This document shows positions 63,984-64,000 of a DNA stretch of 64,000 bases, one piece after another. The stretch is from Salinimonas profundi. GTDB taxonomy: Bacteria; Pseudomonadota; Gammaproteobacteria; Enterobacterales; Alteromonadaceae. The notes below the pieces were generated by a model. The model searched no databases. It had not been told where the DNA came from and worked only from the letters and a program-made list of their open reading frames with translations. How positions within the stretch are numbered: the stretch's first letter is position 1; each line of letters opens with the position of its first letter. The position numbers were made by a program, and so were the translations under genes. Location of the stretch: positions 421,636 to 485,635 of the forward strand of contig NZ_JABBXD010000002.1 of NCBI RefSeq assembly GCF_014750655.1, in the 5' to 3' direction.

Positions 63984-64000
63984 GTTTACACGCCGCGCCT

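Noticed and set aside
1-64000. CRISPR array, insertion sequence, prophage or toxin-antitoxin pair
   Set aside because: No regularly spaced repeats, transposase, integrase or phage structural genes were seen on either strand.

Overview
The window reads as chromosomal DNA of a marine, polar-flagellated gammaproteobacterium of the Alteromonadales (Alteromonas or Salinimonas type). This is an inference from gene content and order: an flgBCDEFGHIJKL cluster with cheV-cheR, flgA-flgM-flgN, the H/T-ring genes flgP and flgT, purL-mltF-tadA, and the rpsB-tsf-pyrH-frr-uppS-cdsA-dxr-rseP-bamA-skp envelope/translation cluster. Nothing looks like a phage, insertion sequence, plasmid or CRISPR array.

Layout. 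(1) About 1-5.8 kb, minus strand: six genes (one cut by the left edge) for a legionaminic-acid-type nonulosonate pathway: legB, legC, legG, legI, a legH-like acetyltransferase and a ptmE-like nucleotidyltransferase. (2) 5.9-15.7 kb, minus strand: a Maf-type flagellin glycosyltransferase, a FliT-like small protein, fliD, flaG, two tandem near-identical flagellins, fliS and flgL. (3) 15.7-27.1 kb, minus strand: flgK back to flgB, then cheR and cheV. (4) 27.2-30.7 kb: flgA, flgM, flgN (+), flgP (-), flgT (+). (5) 30.7-33.3 kb: tRNA-Arg(CCT), an unrecognised lipoprotein, an Smr-domain protein, and a 45-codon membrane peptide. (6) 33.4-43.1 kb: purL, mltF, a 52-codon basic ORF, tadA, a PspB-like membrane/coiled-coil protein, a CPA2 antiporter and a diguanylate cyclase. 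(7) 43.1-62.8 kb, minus strand: tilS, accA, dnaE, rnhB, lpxB, lpxA, fabZ, then skp, bamA, rseP, dxr, cdsA, uppS, frr, pyrH, tsf, rpsB. (8) map on the plus strand at the right edge.

How the genes work together. Regions 1 to 4 form one functional unit: rod, hook and filament parts, their chaperones, the FlgM/FliA checkpoint, and the machinery to make a nine-carbon acidic sugar and attach it to flagellin. Good sigma-54 (-24/-12) sites lie before flgB, flgF and flgP, and good sigma-28 (FliA) sites lie before flgM, fliS and each flagellin gene, giving the usual early/late split. Region 7 couples translation genes with lipid A, fatty acid, isoprenoid, phospholipid and outer-membrane-protein assembly genes.

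Points worth a second look: the usual lpxD gene is missing between skp and fabZ, with a terminator in its place; the DNA between the flagellin genes holds four strong inverted repeats; two small ORFs (52 and 45 codons) have plausible ribosome binding sites; and a 660-base stretch between fliS and the second flagellin has no gene but has structured repeats. I found no clearly new multi-gene system.
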